Positions 55,036 through 63,957 of a stretch of DNA of 64,000 nucleotides are shown here, piece by piece. The notes under the pieces were generated by a model. That model did no database searches. It worked only from the letters and a program-made list of their open reading frames with translations, and was not told the origin of the DNA. How positions within the stretch are numbered: the stretch's first letter is position 1; the number at the start of each line of letters is the position of its first letter. This stretch comes from Paraburkholderia tropica (GTDB taxonomy: Bacteria > Pseudomonadota > Gammaproteobacteria > Burkholderiales > Burkholderiaceae): NCBI RefSeq assembly GCF_914484835.1, contig NZ_CAJZAR010000036.1, forward strand, positions 184,197 through 248,196, read 5' to 3'. A program made the translations under genes and the position numbers.

Positions 55036-56400
55036 ATGAAACCCACAAATAGCCTGCGCGTGCGCCTGCTGCTCTGGCTTGTGCTGCCGATGACGGTGTT
55101 CATCGCGGCGGCGGGCCTGATCACGCACGGCAACGCGTGGCGCACCGCGAACCTGCTGCAGGACGACGCCCTGCTCTCGGCGGCGCGCGTGATGGCGGGC
55201 GACATCGGCTGGGAAGGCAACACGCTGTCCGCGTCGATTTCGCCGAGCGCCATCGAGATCCTGCGCACGGCGAGCCGCGATCAGGTGTTCTTCCGCGTGC
55301 AGGAAATCGGCGGGCCGATCATCGCGGGCACCTCCGATTTTCCGCAGCGCGTGCCCGACGTCTCGCCGCAGTGGTACGACGCGAAAGTGGACGGCCTGCC
55401 GATCCGCGCGGTCTCGCTGATCCGGCCGATGTACGACGCGGGCGTGACGCGCCGCGTGGTGGTTTCCGCGGGCCGCACGCTCAATGAACGCGACGCGCTG
55501 GCGCTCGCGCTCTGGCGTCCGCAGATGTTTTATTTCGCCGCCATCGTCGCGGCGGCCATCGTGCTCGTGAGCGTCGCGCTCACGCTCGAACTGCGTCCGC
55601 TCACGCGGCTCGCGCGCGGGCTGCCCGAGCGCGTGCGCACGTCGTCGGTGCGCATCGACACCGAGCCGCTGCGCACCGAACTGCGCCCGATCGTGAGCGC
55701 GTTCAACGAATGTCTCGACATCATCGAGCGCAAGACGGCGATGCAGCGACGCTTTATCGCCGACGCCGCGCATCAGTTGCGCACGCCGCTCACGCTGCTC
55801 GGCACGCAGCTGCAGTACGCGCGCCGCCAGCAGGATCCCGAGCGTTTGCACGAAACGCTCACGGCGATGCATCAGAGCAATCGCTCGCTCGTGGGTCTCA
55901 CGAATCAGTTGCTGACGCTCGCGCAGGCCGAAGCCGCCGATTACACGCAGTTCGAAGGCGCGCGCGTGGACATGCGCGCGGTGGCGACGGGCGTGATCGA
56001 ACAGCTTGCGCTGCTCGCGCAGCGGCGGCGCGTCGAACTCGTTGCCACGCTCGCCGAGCAGGCCGTGGTGATGGGCAACGAGCAGTTGCTCTCGGTGCTG
56101 GTGTTCAATCTCGTCGACAACGCCATCCGCTATTCGCCCGAAGGCGGCACGGTGGCGGTGACGCTGGTGGGCGCGTCGGCCTCCGTGACGCTCTCGGTCG
56201 CCGACGAAGGCGCGGGCATTCCCGACGAGTTGCGCGACAAGGTGTTCGAGCCGTTCTTCCGTGCCTCGACGCAGCCGGGCAGCGGGCTCGGCCTCGCCAT
56301 CGTGCGCGAGATCGCGCGCGCGCATCGCGCGGAGATCCGGCTGGAGCGCGGTGTGGAAGGGCGCGGGACGGCGGCGGTGGTGCAGTTTCCGGTGGGGTGA
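55036..56400 (+). CDS. tctE: Sensor histidine kinase, TctE-like
   Basis: A 454-residue kinase with an N-terminal membrane segment, a periplasmic 2CSK_N-type sensor domain (LQDDALLSAARVMAGDIGWEG, RVQEIGGPIIAGTSDFP, PMYDAGVTRRVVVSAGRT), a second membrane segment near 160-182, HisKA with H246 in ADAAHQLRTPLTLLGTQ, and HATPase (VFNLVDNAIRYSPEGG, DEGAGIP, GSGLGLAIVREIA). This is the TctE/QseC layout. Confidence 0.93.
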   Translation: MKPTNSLRVRLLLWLVLPMTVFIAAAGLITHGNAWRTANLLQDDALLSAARVMAGDIGWEGNTLSASISPSAIEILRTASRDQVFFRVQEIGGPIIAGTSDFPQRVPDVSPQWYDAKVDGLPIRAVSLIRPMYDAGVTRRVVVSAGRTLNERDALALALWRPQMFYFAAIVAAAIVLVSVALTLELRPLTRLARGLPERVRTSSVRIDTEPLRTELRPIVSAFNECLDIIERKTAMQRRFIADAAHQLRTPLTLLGTQLQYARRQQDPERLHETLTAMHQSNRSLVGLTNQLLTLAQAEAADYTQFEGARVDMRAVATGVIEQLALLAQRRRVELVATLAEQAVVMGNEQLLSVLVFNLVDNAIRYSPEGGTVAVTLVGASASVTLSVADEGAGIPDELRDKVFEPFFRASTQPGSGLGLAIVREIARAHRAEIRLERGVEGRGTAAVVQFPVG

Positions 56401-56612
56401 GGCGGTGGAGGCGTGATAACGCCCGGCACCAGCGCCCGTGGCGCTAACGTCACCGTCGCAATTCGACCGGTCGTTCTTTTTTACGCCGATTCTGCTATCG
56501 TGCACGAACCGTCCGGCCGGCCGCGACGGTTTCCCGCGTCATCAAAACGCCATCGCGCCTTCGTCAGACTGCTTCCCGTCGCCCCGACGCGCGTGGACCC
56601 ATCGAGGACCTC

Positions 56613-57608
56613 ATGAGCGCAGACTTCCAGCATCGTTACGCGTACACCAACGGCATCCGCATGCACTACGTCGAGCACGGCGAAGGGCCGCTCGTGCTGC
56701 TCTGTCATGGCTGGCCCGAGTCCTGGTACGCGTGGCGGCATCAGATCGAGGCGCTCGCGGCGGCGGGCTTTCGCGTCGTCGCCCCCGATCAGCGCGGATA
56801 CGGCGACACCGAAGTGCCGCTCGACACCGCCGCCTACGACATCCTCAATCTGACCGGCGATCTCGTCGGGCTCGTCAACGCGCTGGGCGAGCGCCAGGCG
56901 GCGATCGTCGGGCACGACTGGGGCTCGATTGTCGCGGCGCACGCGGCGCTGCTGCGTCCCGATCTGTTCCGCGCGCTGGCGCTGTGCAGCGTGCCGTATC
57001 TGCCGCGCTCGCGCGTGCGCCCGGCCCTGCACTTCGCGAGCAACACACAGGAGCATCACTTCTATCAGGACTATTTCCAGACGCCCGGACGCGTCGAGCG
57101 CGAGCTGGAAGAGGACGTGCGCCGCGCGCTGCTCGGCGTCTACTACACGGCGGGCGGCGAGAGCCGGCGTCATCCCGAGCACGCGCGCGTCGGCTTCATG
57201 GCGTTCCCGAAAAACGCGCGCTTCGTCGACAGCCTCGCCTATCCCGACACGCTGCCGCCCTGGCTCAGCGACGCCGATCTCGACGTGTTCGCCGCGCAGT
57301 ACCACAAGAGTGGCTTTCGCGGCACCGTCGACTGGTATCGCAATCTCGACCGCAACTGGGCGCTCACGCCCTTCCTCGACGGCGCGCGCATCGTGCAGCC
57401 CACGCTGTTCGTCGCGGGCGAGCAGGACGGCGTGATCCGCATGACCGCGAAGGCCTACGACGCGCTCGAAACCAACGTGCCGCGCCTCGCGCGCAAGGTG
57501 CTGCTGCCCGACGCGGGCCACTGGATCCAGCAGGAGCGGCCCGCCGAGGTCAACGCGCTGCTGATCGATTTCCTGCGCGGCGAGGCCGTGCAGCGCGAGT
57601 TCGACTGA
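56613..57608 (+). CDS. Epoxide hydrolase-like alpha/beta hydrolase
   Basis: A 331-residue protein with the oxyanion-hole motif HGWPESWY (32-39), nucleophile D102 in GHDWGS, a cap domain with candidate ring-opening Tyr in QYHKSGFRGTVDWYRN, and catalytic H303 in DAGHWIQ. This is the soluble epoxide hydrolase signature with Asp rather than Ser as nucleophile; a haloalkane-dehalogenase-like role is less likely given the HGWP motif. It stands alone after the kinase gene. Confidence 0.92.
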   Translation: MSADFQHRYAYTNGIRMHYVEHGEGPLVLLCHGWPESWYAWRHQIEALAAAGFRVVAPDQRGYGDTEVPLDTAAYDILNLTGDLVGLVNALGERQAAIVGHDWGSIVAAHAALLRPDLFRALALCSVPYLPRSRVRPALHFASNTQEHHFYQDYFQTPGRVERELEEDVRRALLGVYYTAGGESRRHPEHARVGFMAFPKNARFVDSLAYPDTLPPWLSDADLDVFAAQYHKSGFRGTVDWYRNLDRNWALTPFLDGARIVQPTLFVAGEQDGVIRMTAKAYDALETNVPRLARKVLLPDAGHWIQQERPAEVNALLIDFLRGEAVQREFD

Positions 57609-57738
57609 ATCGCGCCTCAATCGCGCCTGAGCCGTGCTCCAGCCACCGGCTAGCAGAAAAAACCCGCCTGAAACCCGCCGTCGCGTCCGCCCCACGCGAC
57701 GGCGTTTATGCGTTGCGCAAATCGCCCTGTCTTGTTAT

Positions 57739-57759
57739 AAATGAAAATAATTCTTATTT
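57739..57759. promoter_or_regulatory. Fur box upstream of the ECF sigma factor gene
   Basis: The AT-rich site contains AATGAAAATAATTCTTATT, close to the proteobacterial Fur sequence AATGATAATAATTCTCATT. It lies about 70-90 bp before the sigma-factor start and stands out in this G+C-rich region. Iron repression of the iron-uptake set is implied. Confidence 0.8.
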
Positions 57760-57830
57760 AGCAATGTGACCGGGCCGATCCATCGGCTGATGCGCCGGCC
57801 TGCCGCGCGGGGTGAAAAAGGGGAAGTTCG

Positions 57831-58346
57831 ATGTCCGCCGTCCAACTCGACGTGCAGCGGGAGGTGCACGCGCTCTACCGTGATCATCACGGCTGGCTGC
57901 ATGGCTGGCTGCGCCGCAAGCTCGGCAACGCCTTCGAGGCGGCGGACCTCGCGCACGACACGTTCTTGCGCATCCTCGGCGCGCACGAGCGGCTGGGCGC
58001 GCTCGAACTGCGCGAGCCGCGCGCCTACCTCACCACGGTCGCGCGCCGCGTGCTGCTCAATCACTATCGGCGGCTGTCGCTCGAACAGGCGTTTCTCGAC
58101 GCCCTCGCCTGCCTGCCGGAACCGCAGGCGCCCTCGCCCGAGGAGCGCTATCTGATCCTCGAAACGCTGCATGAAGTCGATGCGATGCTCGACGGCCTCG
58201 CGCCGCGCGCACGCACGGCCTTTCTGCTCGCGCAGCTCGAAGGGTTGACCTACGCGGAAATCGCCGAACAGCTCGATATCAACGTGCGCACCGTGAAGCG
58301 CTATATGGCGAGCGCCTTCGAGGCCTGCTTGCTGATGACGCTGTGA
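57831..58346 (+). CDS. FecI-like ECF sigma factor
   Basis: A 171-residue sigma-70 ECF protein with region 2 (YRDHHGWLHGWLRRKLGNAFEAADLAHDTFLRIL, then PRAYLTTVARRVLLNHYRR) and region 4 (LEGLTYAEIAEQLDINVRTVKRYMASAFEACL). It is the iron-starvation type. It overlaps the FecR gene by 4 bp (GTGA) and lies behind a Fur box, so it is iron-repressed and activated through the receptor/FecR signal relay. Confidence 0.95.
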   Translation: MSAVQLDVQREVHALYRDHHGWLHGWLRRKLGNAFEAADLAHDTFLRILGAHERLGALELREPRAYLTTVARRVLLNHYRRLSLEQAFLDALACLPEPQAPSPEERYLILETLHEVDAMLDGLAPRARTAFLLAQLEGLTYAEIAEQLDINVRTVKRYMASAFEACLLMTL

Positions 58347-59542
58347 AGCCGCCCTACGTGAGCCGATCCGCCGCGAGCAACGACAGCGCCGCGTTCGCCG
58401 ATGCCGCCACGCACGCCCAGCACGACGACGACGACGCGCGCCCGCTCGATCGCGCCGTCGCGCGCGAGGCCGCGCAATGGCTCGTGCGGCTCGCCGACAA
58501 CCCGACGCCCGACGACCTCGCCGCCTGCTCGCGCTGGCGCGCCGCCGATCCCGAACACGCGCGCGCGTGGCGCCGCGCCGAACGTCTGAACGCGAAGTTG
58601 CGCGCCATGCCCGCGAATCTCGCGATGCCCGCGCTCGCGCGCGCCGGGCGCCGCGAAGGCGGCGAGCGTGGCGCAAGCGTCACGAACGCCACGAATAGCA
58701 CAAGCGGCACGCGCCGCTCGGCGCTCAAGGCGCTGACCGTGCTGCTGGCTGCGGGGCCGAGCGCGTATCTGGCCTGGCGCGCGACGCCGTGGCGCGTCTG
58801 GACCGCCGACGCGCGCACGGCCACCGGCGAGCGCCGCACCCTCGTGCTCGACGACGGCACGCGCGTCGAACTGAACACGGCCACCGCGCTCGACGTGGCC
58901 TTCGATGCGCACGAGCGTCGCGTGCGGCTCGACGCAGGCGAGATCTTCGTCGAGACCGCGCCGGACCGCGCCCCCGACCGCGCCAACATACCGACCAACC
59001 CCGGACGCCCGTTCATCGTGCAGACCGCGGACGGCCGCATCCGCGCGCTCGGCACGCGTTTCGTGGTGCGTCAGCTCGGCGACGGCCTCGGCAACGGCGA
59101 CGACAACGACGCGGGCACCCACGTCGCCGTGCTGCATGGCGCGGTCGAAATCACGCCCGCCGACGCGCCGCATCTCACGCGCGTGGTCAACGCGGGCGAG
59201 CAGACGCGCTTCACGGCGCGCTCCATCGACGCGCTCACGCCCGCCGATCCGCACGCCGCCGACTGGACCCAGGGCGTGCTGTTCGCCGATCACGTGCGGC
59301 TCGCCGACTTCCTCACCGAAATCGGCCGCTACCGCAGCGGCCTGCTGCGCTGCGACCCGGCGGTGGCGGACCTGCGCATCTCGGGCGCGTTCCAGCTCGC
59401 CGACACCGACAGCCTGCTCACGGCGCTGCCCGCCACGCTGCCCGTGCAGGTGGTCTGGCGCACGCGCTACTGGGTGACGGTGGCCGCCGCGCCCGCTGCA
59501 CCGGCCGTGGTCGACAACACCGCGCGCCGCGAATCGACCTGA
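58343..59542 (+). CDS. FecR-family anti-sigma/sigma regulator
   Basis: A 399-residue protein starting at a GTG overlapping the sigma-factor stop. It has an N-terminal DUF4880-like domain (EAAQWLVRLADNPTPDDLAACSRWRAADPEHARAWRRAE), one membrane segment (ALKALTVLLAAGPSAYLAW) and a periplasmic FecR domain (RTLVLDDGTRVELNTATALDV, RIRALGTRFVVRQ, VLHGAVEI). It relays occupancy of the receptor to the sigma factor. Confidence 0.94.
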   Translation: MKPPYVSRSAASNDSAAFADAATHAQHDDDDARPLDRAVAREAAQWLVRLADNPTPDDLAACSRWRAADPEHARAWRRAERLNAKLRAMPANLAMPALARAGRREGGERGASVTNATNSTSGTRRSALKALTVLLAAGPSAYLAWRATPWRVWTADARTATGERRTLVLDDGTRVELNTATALDVAFDAHERRVRLDAGEIFVETAPDRAPDRANIPTNPGRPFIVQTADGRIRALGTRFVVRQLGDGLGNGDDNDAGTHVAVLHGAVEITPADAPHLTRVVNAGEQTRFTARSIDALTPADPHAADWTQGVLFADHVRLADFLTEIGRYRSGLLRCDPAVADLRISGAFQLADTDSLLTALPATLPVQVVWRTRYWVTVAAAPAAPAVVDNTARREST

Positions 59543-59592
59543 AGTCCAACCCCGGCTCAACCGAAGCGAACTGACGACGACGCGCCTCGCGC

Positions 59593-59631
59593 GCGCCGGT
59601 CCTTTGCGCCGGTCCTTTGCGCCGATTCGTT
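59593..59631. repeat. 13-bp tandem repeat between fecR-like and receptor genes
   Basis: GCGCCGGTCCTTT occurs twice (59593, 59606), followed by a degenerate third copy, in the leader upstream of the receptor gene. Confidence 0.8.
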
Positions 59632-59765
59632 CGCACCTCGCTCGCGCGCACCCACGTCATCGAAAAAAAATCGCCGCGTGCGTGTCCTTGCGTGTCCCCT
59701 TTTCCGCGTTCGCGTGTCAAGCACGTATCGACTCACCCAATTCACTCGATCGATCAGGAGTTTTC

Positions 59766-62285
59766 ATGTCCGAACGCCGGCCCCGCCGCGCCTCCCGGGC
59801 CGTTGCGCGCCACGCCGCCCGCCGCCGCCTCCACACGCTCGCCTTGCGCGCGATTCCGCTCGGTCTCGTGCTCGGCGGCCTGGCCGCTGCGCCCGCCGCG
59901 CATGCTGCCGGTCCCGCAGCCGGACCCGCAGCCGCCTCTGTCGCTGGCTCGACGACTGCCGCCAGCACGGCGGCCGATGCCGCGAAGGCCTACGACATCC
60001 CGGCCGGTCCGCTCGGCACCGCGCTCTCGAATTTCGCCGTGCAGGCGGGCGTGAGCGTGCAGCTCGATCCGCATCTCGTCGACGGGCTCGACACGCGCGG
60101 TCTGCGCGGCAACTACACGGTGCACGGCGGCTTCAGCGCGCTGCTCGCGGGCTCGAAGCTGGAAATCGCGCAGAGCGCGTCGGGCGTCTGGTTCGTGCGC
60201 GCGCGCAGCGCCCAGTCCGCCGCCAACGACGACGCCAGCACGCTGCCCGCCGTCACGGTCGCGGGCCAGGCCGACACCGGCTACGGTCCGACCGAAGGCC
60301 TCGTCGCGAAGTGGAGTTCGACGGCCACCAAGACGGGCACGCCGATCCTCGAAACGCCGCAATCGATCTCGGTCGTCACGCGCGACCAGATGAATCAGCA
60401 GAACGCGCAGACGCTCAACGCCGCCGTGCGCTACGAAGCGGGCGTGACGCCCGAAACGCGCGGCAGCGTGGCCACGCGCTACGACATGCTGAACGTGCGC
60501 GGCTTCAGCGCCGACACCTACTGGAACGGCCTCAAGCAGATCAGCAACGGCATGTACTCGACGCCGCAGGTCGATCCGTATCTGATGGACCGCATCGAAG
60601 TGCTGCGCGGGCCGACCTCGGTGCTCTACGGCCAGGCGCAGGCGGGCGGTCTGCTCAATCAGGAAAGCAAGCTGCCGACGGTCACGCCCACGCACGAACT
60701 GGGCGTGGAGTTCGGCAACTATCGCCATCAGCAGTTGACGGCCGACTTCTCCGGGCCGATCGCGGGCGACCAGCACTACCTCTATCGCTTCACGGGCATC
60801 GCGCGCCAGGAAGACGGCCAGGTGCAGAGCACGCGCAACGAGCGCATCGCCGTTTCGCCCTCGTTCACGTGGCGCCCCGACGATAAGACCTCGCTCACGG
60901 TCTACGCGCTCTATCAGCGTGACCCGGCCAGCACGTCGTATGGCAGCGTGCCGTCGGTGGGCACGGCGATCTACGATCCGCTCGGCACCATCGCGCGCGA
61001 CTTCTACGACGGCGAGGAATCGTTCGAACGCTTCAGCCGCACCCAGGAAGCCGTGGGCCTGAAGTTCGAGCATCGCCTCAACGACACCTGGCAGGTGCGC
61101 TCGAACGCACGCTACTATCACATCAGCCAGGACTACCAGAGCGTCTACGGCAGCGGTCTCGAAGACGACGGCCACACGCTCGACCGCGCGTCGATCGCGT
61201 CGTTTGAGCAGCTCAATTCGTTCGCCATCGACAACCAGCTCGAAGGCAGCTTCTCGACCGGCCCCGTCGATCACACCGTGCTCGCGGGCTTCGACTATCA
61301 GCACTTCGGCACCAACTACGCGACGGGCTACGGCAGCGCGCCGTCGATCGACGTGTTCGATCCCGTCTACGGCGCGACCATCGACATGCCCGCGCTCACC
61401 AAGACGCACGCCACGAGCAATCAGTACGGCATCTACGCGCAGGACCAGTTGCGCTACCAGAAGGTGCTGATGACGCTCGGCGTGCGTCAGGACTGGGCCA
61501 ACACCACCACGCGCGACGTCACCGACAACGGTACGCCGCAATGGCAGAACGATCACGCGTTCACGTGGCGCGGCGGCCTCACGTATCTGTTCGACAACGG
61601 CGTGGCGCCCTACTTCAGCTACACGGAATCGTTCGCGCCGCAGTCGGGCACCGACATCAACGGCAAGGCCTTCGATCCCGAGCGCGGCCGCCAGTACGAA
61701 CTCGGTATCAAGTTCCAGCCGAAGCGCTACAACGCGCTCTTTACCGCCGCGATCTTCGATCTCACGCGCAAGAACCTGCTGACCACCGACGCGGCCAATC
61801 CGAACTACCAGTCGGAAGCGGGCGAGGCGCGCTCGCGCGGCGTGGAACTCGAGGCGAAGGTGAGCCTGACGAAGTCGCTCGACGTGTCGGCGAGCTATAC
61901 GTACCTGAACACGGTCTACACGAAGGACAACAGCGGGCTGCAAGGCAAGCACCTTGCCGCGATTCCGTCGAACCAGGCCTCGCTGTGGGCGTATTACACG
62001 ATTCACGGCGGCCCGCTCGCGGGTCTTTCGTTCGGCGGCGGCGGCCGTTACACGGGCGCGACCTATAGCACCGACAACAGCTTCGAAGTCCGAAGCTTCT
62101 TCCTCGTCGATGCCGCGCTGCGCTACGACCTCGGTTACGCGATTCCGCGCATGAAGGGCGCGGAGCTTTATATCAACGCGCAGAACCTGCTGAACAAGAC
62201 CTATGTGGCCTCGTGCTACTACGGCAACTGGTGCGCGTATGGTTACGGCCGCCAGGTGTTCGCGGGGATGAACTACCGCTGGTAA
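59766..62285 (+). CDS. TonB-dependent siderophore receptor with STN signalling domain
   Basis: An 839-residue outer-membrane receptor: Arg-rich signal peptide ending AAHAA, STN domain (YDIPAGPLGTALSNFAVQAGVSVQLD), plug (ETPQSISVVTRDQMNQQNAQTLNAAVRYEAGV, DRIEVLRGPTSVLYGQAQAGGLLNQESKLP) and barrel ending CYYGNWCAYGYGRQVFAGMNYRW in segments typical of FhuA/FoxA-type hydroxamate receptors. The start follows AGGAGTTTTC. It is downstream of fecI/fecR-like genes and is their likely signalling partner. Confidence 0.94.
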   Translation: MSERRPRRASRAVARHAARRRLHTLALRAIPLGLVLGGLAAAPAAHAAGPAAGPAAASVAGSTTAASTAADAAKAYDIPAGPLGTALSNFAVQAGVSVQLDPHLVDGLDTRGLRGNYTVHGGFSALLAGSKLEIAQSASGVWFVRARSAQSAANDDASTLPAVTVAGQADTGYGPTEGLVAKWSSTATKTGTPILETPQSISVVTRDQMNQQNAQTLNAAVRYEAGVTPETRGSVATRYDMLNVRGFSADTYWNGLKQISNGMYSTPQVDPYLMDRIEVLRGPTSVLYGQAQAGGLLNQESKLPTVTPTHELGVEFGNYRHQQLTADFSGPIAGDQHYLYRFTGIARQEDGQVQSTRNERIAVSPSFTWRPDDKTSLTVYALYQRDPASTSYGSVPSVGTAIYDPLGTIARDFYDGEESFERFSRTQEAVGLKFEHRLNDTWQVRSNARYYHISQDYQSVYGSGLEDDGHTLDRASIASFEQLNSFAIDNQLEGSFSTGPVDHTVLAGFDYQHFGTNYATGYGSAPSIDVFDPVYGATIDMPALTKTHATSNQYGIYAQDQLRYQKVLMTLGVRQDWANTTTRDVTDNGTPQWQNDHAFTWRGGLTYLFDNGVAPYFSYTESFAPQSGTDINGKAFDPERGRQYELGIKFQPKRYNALFTAAIFDLTRKNLLTTDAANPNYQSEAGEARSRGVELEAKVSLTKSLDVSASYTYLNTVYTKDNSGLQGKHLAAIPSNQASLWAYYTIHGGPLAGLSFGGGGRYTGATYSTDNSFEVRSFFLVDAALRYDLGYAIPRMKGAELYINAQNLLNKTYVASCYYGNWCAYGYGRQVFAGMNYRW

Positions 62286-62312
62286 TCGCTCCGGCCGATC
62301 GGGCGGGCGCGC

Positions 62313-63464
62313 TCAACCGGCTTGCGCGAGCAGGCTGGGCGCGCCCGCGTGGCGATGCAGCCAGCGAATCATGTCCGAGTGCCTGACGACGCCGACGAGC
62401 CGCCGCGCGTCGTCGAGCACGGGGACTTCGTAGTACGCGTGATCGGCGAAAATCGGCACGAGGCTCGCGAGCGGCGCGCCGCGATGCACCGCATGCACGC
62501 CGGCCGCCATGACGGCCTCGACCGTCTCTTCCATCTCATGCGTGCGGCGGCGCAGCACGCGCCATAACGCGCGCAACCGCCGCATTCCTCCCTCAGGCCG
62601 CCGCGCCGCCAGTTCCCGATGCGTCACCACGCCGACCACGCGATGCGCGTCGTCGACCACGGGCAGCGCATGCGCGCCGTGCCGGTGCAGACGCTCCCAC
62701 GCGGCGTGGCGCGCCATCGTCAGCGGCACCGCGTGATCGGCGGCCGTCATCAGGTCTTCGCAGGTCAGTTCGTCGAAAGTTCTGGCGTGTGAAGTCGCGG
62801 CCTGCCTTGCCGCTTGTTGTGCGGCTTGCTGTGCGGCTTGCTGAGCCGCCGCGAGCGCAGCCGCCACATCGCGCGGATAGCGATGGCCCGTGAGCGCATG
62901 AAAGAGCAGCGCCGCACCGAGCAAGGCCATCGACTGGAACGCGATGGGCGCCGCCACGAAGCCGAAGCCCAGCGCATGCACCGGCGGGCCGCCGAGCACG
63001 GCGGTCAGCGCGACCGCGCCCGAAGGCGGATGCACGCAGCGGCACACGAACATCGCGCAGATCGCGAGCCCCACCGCGACCGCCGCGGCCACGACCGGCG
63101 CGCCGATCCAGCGCGCGCACGCCACGCCCACGAGCGCCGAGACGAAGTTGCCGCCGAGGATCGACCACGGCTGCGCAAGCGGGCTCTCCGACGCGCCGAA
63201 CAGCAGCACCGCCGAGGCGCCCATCGGCGCGACGAGCATCGGAATGTCGCCCGCGCCGCCGAACACCAGATGGGTGGCGACGCCCGTGAACGCGATGCCC
63301 AGCAACGCGCCCGCCGCGCGCCGCGCCCCTTCGCGCCACGACGGCGCGGCGGGATGCGGCTTGAAGCGCTTGAGCCAGGCGAGGAGCGCGGTGCGAATCA
63401 TGCGGAGTCCGGTAAAGGTCGCGGTGAAGAAGGCGTGAAGCCAGCCTACCCGCTCGCCTGACAT
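62313..63464 (-). CDS. HPP-family membrane protein with C-terminal CBS domains
   Basis: A 383-residue protein with four to five membrane segments and the HPP signature CVHPPSGAVALTAVLGG, a repetitive linker (AAQQAAQQAAQQAAR) encoded by a 12-bp tandem repeat, and two CBS domains (LMTAADHAVPLTMARHAAWERLHRHGAHALPVVDDAHRVVGVVTHREL and VMAAGVHAVHRG to VPVLDDARRLVGVVRHSDMI). HPP proteins are linked to nitrite transport in plastids and cyanobacteria; the bacterial HPP-CBS role is not settled. Confidence 0.9.
   Translation of the reverse strand: MSGERVGWLHAFFTATFTGLRMIRTALLAWLKRFKPHPAAPSWREGARRAAGALLGIAFTGVATHLVFGGAGDIPMLVAPMGASAVLLFGASESPLAQPWSILGGNFVSALVGVACARWIGAPVVAAAVAVGLAICAMFVCRCVHPPSGAVALTAVLGGPPVHALGFGFVAAPIAFQSMALLGAALLFHALTGHRYPRDVAAALAAAQQAAQQAAQQAARQAATSHARTFDELTCEDLMTAADHAVPLTMARHAAWERLHRHGAHALPVVDDAHRVVGVVTHRELAARRPEGGMRRLRALWRVLRRRTHEMEETVEAVMAAGVHAVHRGAPLASLVPIFADHAYYEVPVLDDARRLVGVVRHSDMIRWLHRHAGAPSLLAQAG
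62808..62845. repeat. 12-bp tandem repeat encoding the AAQQ linker
   Basis: Three to four copies of a CTTG(C/T)TGTGCGG-type unit encode the Ala-Ala-Gln-Gln linker of the HPP-CBS protein. Confidence 0.85.
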
Positions 63465-63655
63465 ACCGATAATTGATCTTTCTGAGCGTATATATAATTC
63501 ATCGTTAATGCATGTTTTGTCGCATGACAGGTTTGCGTGTAGCCGTGGAAGTCATTGCCTGTGAACAGCGCGTTCACATAGGCCTGGTAACGCATCACCA
63601 TTCCAGCCTGCAATTGAACTTGCCTTCGTGGCAGGACTACGAAGAATGACGACAC
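63446..63655 (-). pseudogene. Possible remnant of a Rap1a/Tai-like small protein
   Basis: A 69-codon minus-strand frame contains AYVNALFTGNDF, TCHATKHALTMNYIYA, which resembles the N-terminal part of Rap1a/Tai immunity-type proteins (GND..., Cys, Tyr-rich helix). The signal peptide and C-terminal half are missing, and the frame overlaps the start of the HPP gene. The resemblance is by eye and weak. Confidence 0.3.
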
Positions 63656-63674
63656 AACGAATCAATTGACCTTG

Positions 63675-63926
63675 TTACCGACGTTCGTCCGGTTGTGATG
63701 TAGCCGGAACGCTGGATGCCGCCTGTTCGGGTGCGTCGATGAACTCGATGGACTCAAGCAGCTTGATGACCTGCGGCAGCACGGATTCTTTCGACCTTAT
63801 CAGAAAAGCCACGGCCTGTACTGACCCGCACAGTGCAAGTTGTTTGTGGGGGATACAGAAATTGAACGCACGTGTGCGTTGCCGCTCGTCGCCGTTGGTC
63901 TGATCCTGCGTCGTACCCGCCCCCAC
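63675..63926 (-). CDS. Hypothetical small protein
   Basis: An 83-codon frame with GTG start containing NFCIPHKQLALCGSVQAVAFLIRSKESVLPQVIKLLESIEFIDAPEQ. It could encode a small helical protein, or be the C-terminal remnant of an immunity-type gene (a Phe-Cys-Ile-Pro segment followed by a helix). It has no clear ribosome site and its family is unknown. Confidence 0.3.
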   Translation of the reverse strand: MGAGTTQDQTNGDERQRTRAFNFCIPHKQLALCGSVQAVAFLIRSKESVLPQVIKLLESIEFIDAPEQAASSVPATSQPDERR

Positions 63927-63957
63927 CCACCCGTTGCCGCGAAGGAGATATAACGTT

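Noticed and set aside
52503..55268. Long minus-strand frame across the binding-protein, MHS and regulator genes
   Set aside because: No motifs, Arg/His-rich; the plus-strand genes are certain.
59754..62006. 750-codon frame antisense to the second TonB receptor
   Set aside because: Composition is that of a shadow; the receptor has STN, plug and barrel features on the plus strand.
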